A stretch of DNA of 8,677 nucleotides, from contig CAJUTQ010000043.1 of assembly GCA_910589265.1 (NCBI GenBank), forward strand, positions 1 to 8,677, in the 5' to 3' direction. Positions 6,038 through 8,677 of the stretch are shown here, piece by piece; position 1 is the first letter of the stretch; each line of letters begins with the position of its first letter. The DNA comes from an uncultured Lachnospiraceae bacterium. GTDB taxonomy: Bacteria; Bacillota; Clostridia; Lachnospirales; Lachnospiraceae. Position numbers and translations under genes: made by a program. Below the pieces are notes generated by a model, which saw nothing but the letters and a program-made list of their open reading frames with translations, did no database searches and was not told the DNA's origin.

Positions 6038-6529
6038 ATGGGAAAAAAGAGTAAGAAACTGGCATTCTGTGCCACTGAAAAAATAGAGTTAGACTTAACA
6101 AGCTGTTGGGCTGAGGCAGATTCCATACAGGAATATTCAAAGCCAACTGTCAAAACAATTGCCCTCAGCAAAACACCTGATATAAAAATAAAAAACAGGA
6201 TTGGGGATTTCTTCAAAGAATATAATCTCATTGCATATGGCTTTAACAATGAATCCTTAAATATTGATGTGGTATTCCTGCTTAATGGCTATGCCTGCCT
6301 CTGCAAGACAGACATTATCACAAACAATGCAAAAAACATTACAATCTGCCTGGTTTCAAAGAACATGCCAAAGGAACTTTTGCAGGAGTTGAGAGATGCA
6401 GAAATTATTGTGGAAAAACAGAGTCAGGGAATTTATTATTTTCAATATATGTTCACTTTCCAGATTGTTGTTTTGGAGGAACTGGCAAAGAAAGAAAAAA
6501 CTTGGCTCAAAACATTAACAAGTAATTAA
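6038..6529 (+). CDS. Nuclease-fold-like protein, paralogue 1, active site apparently degenerate
   Basis: This 163-residue protein resembles an unnamed Lachnospiraceae family I know only from memory, with the pattern NxIGxxFRxHNxxEYK followed by DxLxxxxFYKxxxYACLYK and a final WLKSL. Here the matching stretch is NRIGDFFKEYNLIAYGF (residues 53-69), then SLNID and NGYACLCKTD, a QIVVLEEL segment and WLKTL at the end. The glutamate and lysine of EYK are replaced (A66, G68). If that motif is the catalytic part of a PD-(D/E)xK-like fold, as I infer, the protein is inactive as a nuclease. AAAGGA lies 7 nt before the ATG. It is followed after 20 nt by its paralogue, so they form one transcript. Confidence 0.65.
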   Translation: MGKKSKKLAFCATEKIELDLTSCWAEADSIQEYSKPTVKTIALSKTPDIKIKNRIGDFFKEYNLIAYGFNNESLNIDVVFLLNGYACLCKTDIITNNAKNITICLVSKNMPKELLQELRDAEIIVEKQSQGIYYFQYMFTFQIVVLEELAKKEKTWLKTLTSN

Positions 6530-6549
6530 GAGTGAAGGAGGATATGAAA

Positions 6550-7134
6550 ATGAAGAAAGAGACTATTGGAACTATTGGGGACTTAAGTATTGAAAAAGTA
6601 ACATTAGAACTGGAGAATTGGATACCCATGAAAGAAACATCAGAGCAAAATCAGGCTTATTGTTCTGTCCAGAGGATGGACATCAAGCTGAATCGCTGTT
6701 TGGCTGGGACTGAAAATGAGGATGGACGCAGCAGGATAAAGCCTACTGATATTATAACTCTTAGGAAATCCCCTGATGTCAGGATTGAAAATAAGATTGG
6801 GGAATTCTTTAGAGGACTGAACTTCATTGCATTCAAATTCACAAACAGCACTCTGAATAAAAATGTTTTGTCTGAGCTGCTTGGGTACATCTTTATGTTT
6901 GAAGCAGACTTTCTGGTGAGGGAACATGATGGTGGACCAGACAATGTGACAATCACACTGGTTGTGGATGAGAAGCCTTCATCCCTGATTGAGAAAATGG
7001 AATCAAGAGGGAAAGTGGAAGAAAAAGGTGATAGGATTTTCAGATTTAACTATAGTATGGATTTCCAGGTTATTGTGCTTGAAGAACTTCCTGCCAAAGA
7101 AAAAGCATGGCTGGAATCATTGATGGAACATTAA
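6550..7134 (+). CDS. Nuclease-fold-like protein, paralogue 2, longer N-terminus
   Basis: This 194-residue protein is a tandem paralogue of the 6038 product. Shared blocks are SPDVRIENKIGEFFRGLNFI (against TPDIKIKNRIGDFFKEYNLI), the LLGY region, VTITLVV (against ITICLVS), and FQVIVLEELPAKEKAWLESL (against FQIVVLEELAKKEKTWLKTL). It has about 25 more N-terminal residues. The expected glutamate of EYK is again alanine (A94), but the lysine K96 is kept. The ATG at 6550 is chosen because AAGGAGG at 6535-6541 lies 8 nt upstream; GTG at 6532 and ATG at 6544 are worse placed. Two CGC arginine codons at 6694 and 6727, only 33 nt apart, are a small CpG exception. A strong terminator follows, so the pair is a two-gene operon. 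A complex of the two paralogues is possible. Confidence 0.65.
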   Translation: MKKETIGTIGDLSIEKVTLELENWIPMKETSEQNQAYCSVQRMDIKLNRCLAGTENEDGRSRIKPTDIITLRKSPDVRIENKIGEFFRGLNFIAFKFTNSTLNKNVLSELLGYIFMFEADFLVREHDGGPDNVTITLVVDEKPSSLIEKMESRGKVEEKGDRIFRFNYSMDFQVIVLEELPAKEKAWLESLMEH

Positions 7135-7151
7135 AAACACACCACAATTGT

Positions 7152-7182
7152 AAAAGGAATCTGTCTTAGGCAGGTTCCTTTT
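7152..7182 (+). terminator. Intrinsic terminator after the paralogue pair
   Basis: A 14-bp stem (7152-7165 with 7169-7182) includes G-U wobbles and a 3-nt loop TTA; the 3' arm ends in TTCCTTTT. It separates the pair from the clpX-like gene. Confidence 0.8.
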
Positions 7183-7275
7183 CTGTACTATAAAAATCAT
7201 TTCCTGTCCTGCATTTTTGCTAAATAGCCATCCACACAAAAGTATGTTAGCATTTACCCAGAATACAGAAAGGGG

Positions 7276-8574
7276 ATGGTTATAATAGAGAAATGTGCTT
7301 TTTGTGGAAAGAGCATTGATGAAGTCAATAAGTTAGTGAAAAGCCCATTTGATGAAAGCATTTACATTTGTGACAAATGCAGCAGGACAGTTACAGCCCT
7401 TATTCAAAGGGATGACAGGATGGAAGTCTGTAAAAGCAGGAAGGTGTGGGAAGAGAAAAAGAGGATGGAGAGGGAGAAAAGGAAGCAGGCAGAAAAAGAA
7501 CCCTTTAACATGACACCACACCAGATTCATGGGGAATTGGACAGGTTCATTATTGGACAAGAAAATGCCAAAAAAGTGCTATCAGTTGCAATTTATAACC
7601 ACAACAAGAGACTTCATGATGAAAGTGGCCTGATAAAAAAATCAAACATCCTGCTGGCTGGCCCCACTGGATGTGGGAAAACCTTGCTGGCAAAGACTAT
7701 GGCAAAACTCCTGAATGTGCCTTTTGTAATTGTGGATACAACCAGCATGACTGAGGCAGGCTATGTGGGGGATGATGTGGAAATTTGTCTGCAAAGGTTA
7801 TTGGAAGTGGCAGATGGAGATTTAGAACTGGCTCAAAAGGGTATTGTTTATCTTGATGAAATTGATAAAATTGCAAGAACAGGTAAAAACAGAGCTACAA
7901 CAAAGGATATTTCTGGGGAAGGGGTTCAGGCAAGCCTTTTGAAACTGATGGAGGGATGTGAGGTTTCTGTAAGCATAAAAAGGAAACAGCCCCAAATGGA
8001 AAAAGTGACTTTTGATACCTCCAACATACTGTTTATTTGTGGTGGTGCTTTTGATGGTTTATTTGACAGCCCTGAAAACAAACCCATTGGCTTCTTCCCT
8101 GGAAACTCTGAAACAGCAGACATTGGGCAAGAAATAAATGGAAAACTGACACAGGATTCCCTCAAAAAGTATGGCCTGAAGCCTGAACTGGTTGGCAAGC
8201 TCCCTGTTCTTTGCCCATTATCAGAATTAAATGGGCATGATTTAATCAGGATTCTTACTGAGCCAGAAGATGCCATCACTAAGGAATATCAGTTGCTCTT
8301 TGAGAAAGATTGGGCCAGCCTTATTTTTGAGGAGGATGCACTCCTTCAAATTGCAAAAATGGCATCTTCCCAAGGGACTGGTGCAAGAGGGCTGAGAACC
8401 ATTTTGGAAGAGGCGCTTCTTCAAACCATGTATGACCTGCCTGGATATGACATCTGTGAATGCATTATTACAAAAGAAACAGTCCAAACAAAAGTCCCAA
8501 CCATAGTGAAAAAAAGGCAGGCTGCACCACCAGCCTCCTGGGAGTGTAATATAAAGTGTGTAAGTTACCGGTAA
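7276..8574 (+). CDS. clpX: ClpX-type AAA+ unfoldase
   Basis: ClpX unfolds tagged proteins in an ATP-driven hexamer and feeds them to ClpP. The 432-residue product (E. coli ClpX 424) has the full set: a zinc-binding domain with C7, C10, C32, C35; a charged linker (about 50-75); Walker A GPTGCGKT with K135; pore loop GYVGDD at 162-167 (usually GYVGED); Walker B VYLDEID with D194 and E195; the IGF loop at 271-273 that docks on ClpP; and sensor-2 GARGLR with R371. It should thus be an active, ClpP-competent unfoldase. No clpP or tig is adjacent, so it is probably a second copy. The AAAGGGG site abuts the ATG at 7276 with no spacer; AUA codons at 7282/7285 would be better placed, but are rare starts. 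The last residues (about NIKCVSYR) are read from a flank-type hairpin, so the true tail may have been replaced at the junction. Confidence 0.92.
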   Translation: MVIIEKCAFCGKSIDEVNKLVKSPFDESIYICDKCSRTVTALIQRDDRMEVCKSRKVWEEKKRMEREKRKQAEKEPFNMTPHQIHGELDRFIIGQENAKKVLSVAIYNHNKRLHDESGLIKKSNILLAGPTGCGKTLLAKTMAKLLNVPFVIVDTTSMTEAGYVGDDVEICLQRLLEVADGDLELAQKGIVYLDEIDKIARTGKNRATTKDISGEGVQASLLKLMEGCEVSVSIKRKQPQMEKVTFDTSNILFICGGAFDGLFDSPENKPIGFFPGNSETADIGQEINGKLTQDSLKKYGLKPELVGKLPVLCPLSELNGHDLIRILTEPEDAITKEYQLLFEKDWASLIFEEDALLQIAKMASSQGTGARGLRTILEEALLQTMYDLPGYDICECIITKETVQTKVPTIVKKRQAAPPASWECNIKCVSYR

Positions 8575-8611
8575 CAAAAACTTACGCACTTTATTTTTAT
8601 GATAAAGTGCG
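8551..8611. repeat. Flank hairpin with three copies of a 10-bp repeat
   Basis: ATAAAGTGTGTAAGTT (8551-8566) and its near-perfect inverse (8579-8594) pair over 16 bp with one G-U, around a loop holding the palindrome ACCGGT. TTATTTTTAT follows. A further direct copy, ATAAAGTGCG, is at 8602-8611. The stem plus U-rich tail could end clpX transcription; the repeated unit could also be an operator or iteron for the next gene. CpG is again normal here, so it belongs to the right flank. Confidence 0.6.
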
Positions 8612-8641
8612 GTACATTAAAAGAAAGGAATCGAAAGGATT

Positions 8642-8677
8642 ATGAGTAACGCACTTATGGCACCACGTAAAAACAAA
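8642..8677 (+). CDS. Start of a further gene in the right flank (partial)
   Basis: An ATG at 8642, with GAAAGG 3 nt before it and a second purine-rich AGAAAGGAA stretch further up, opens a frame MSNALMAPRKNK that leaves the window. Only 12 codons are visible, too few for a family. CpG and CGT arginine use are normal, unlike the block before it. It is probably a gene of the flanking element, controlled through the repeats at 8551-8611. Confidence 0.4.
   Translation, partial: MSNALMAPRKNK

Larger units (their letters stand above)
464..8568. other. CpG-desert block joined to CpG-normal flanks
   Basis: By reading the sequence I find CpG only at about 2466, 2606, 4464, 4694, 5240, 5629, 6694, 6727 and 8414, which is nine in about 8.1 kb. 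Independence at about 40% GC would give a few hundred. The 2.0 kb after 463 have none. Both coding strands and intergenic spaces are affected, so this is not just codon choice, although arginine codons are nearly all AGA/AGG; I see only three CGN codons (near 5240, 6694 and 6727). The flank from 130 to 463 has roughly thirty CpG and the last 110 bases about six. I infer that the block evolved in a genome with strong CpG loss and is now next to DNA of different ancestry. Assembly chimerism is the main alternative. Confidence 0.85.

Noticed and set aside
7926..8589. Minus-strand open frames inside the clpX-like gene
   Set aside because: They are antisense to a full ClpX with all motifs intact and have no ribosome binding site.

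Overview
The window looks like accessory DNA from a Gram-positive anaerobe of the Clostridia, most likely Lachnospiraceae. The reasons are strong AGGAGG-type ribosome binding sites, several TTG starts, A/T-rich intrinsic terminators and families common in that group (Rpn nuclease, YkgJ cysteine-cluster protein, signal peptidase I). The taxon is an inference; there is no rRNA or tRNA here.

The dominant signal is compositional. From about 464 to about 8568 I count only nine CpG dinucleotides in roughly 8.1 kb, and none between 463 and 2465. GpC, TpG and CpA remain common, and arginine is coded almost only by AGA/AGG. The two flanks (about 130-463 and 8569-8677) have ordinary, frequent CpG. The window therefore reads as a CpG-desert block joined to CpG-normal DNA at both ends. 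The left join falls inside a ykgJ-like gene, which loses its 3' part. The right join falls in the extreme tail of a clpX-like gene, whose last codons run into a flank-type hairpin.

Layout. 1-462: CpG-normal left flank (the first ~125 bases are CpG-poor) with weak ORFs I cannot name. 329-3323, minus strand: Rpn-family nuclease with its own terminator, a frameshifted SfsA-like gene, a SecB-like chaperone and the truncated ykgJ-like gene. 3575-4761: an XRE repressor-like gene (minus) divergent from an unknown 215-residue gene (plus), separated by a promoter and TGTTGA/TCAACA operator-like repeats. 4807-4907: two convergent terminators. 4942-5826, minus: signal peptidase I followed by a small unknown gene. 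6038-7134, plus: two tandem paralogues of a nuclease-fold-like family that appear to lack the acidic residue of the active-site motif, closed by a strong terminator. 7276-8574, plus: a full ClpX-type AAA+ unfoldase without clpP nearby. 8551-8677: a flank hairpin with 10-bp repeats and the start of a further gene.

How the parts work together is not established. Three genes handle proteins (SecB-like chaperone, signal peptidase, ClpX) and four relate to restriction-like nuclease folds (Rpn, SfsA-like, two degenerate paralogues). A protein-quality-control or defence cassette is possible but is inference only. The CpG desert and its sharp edges are the best-supported novelty.
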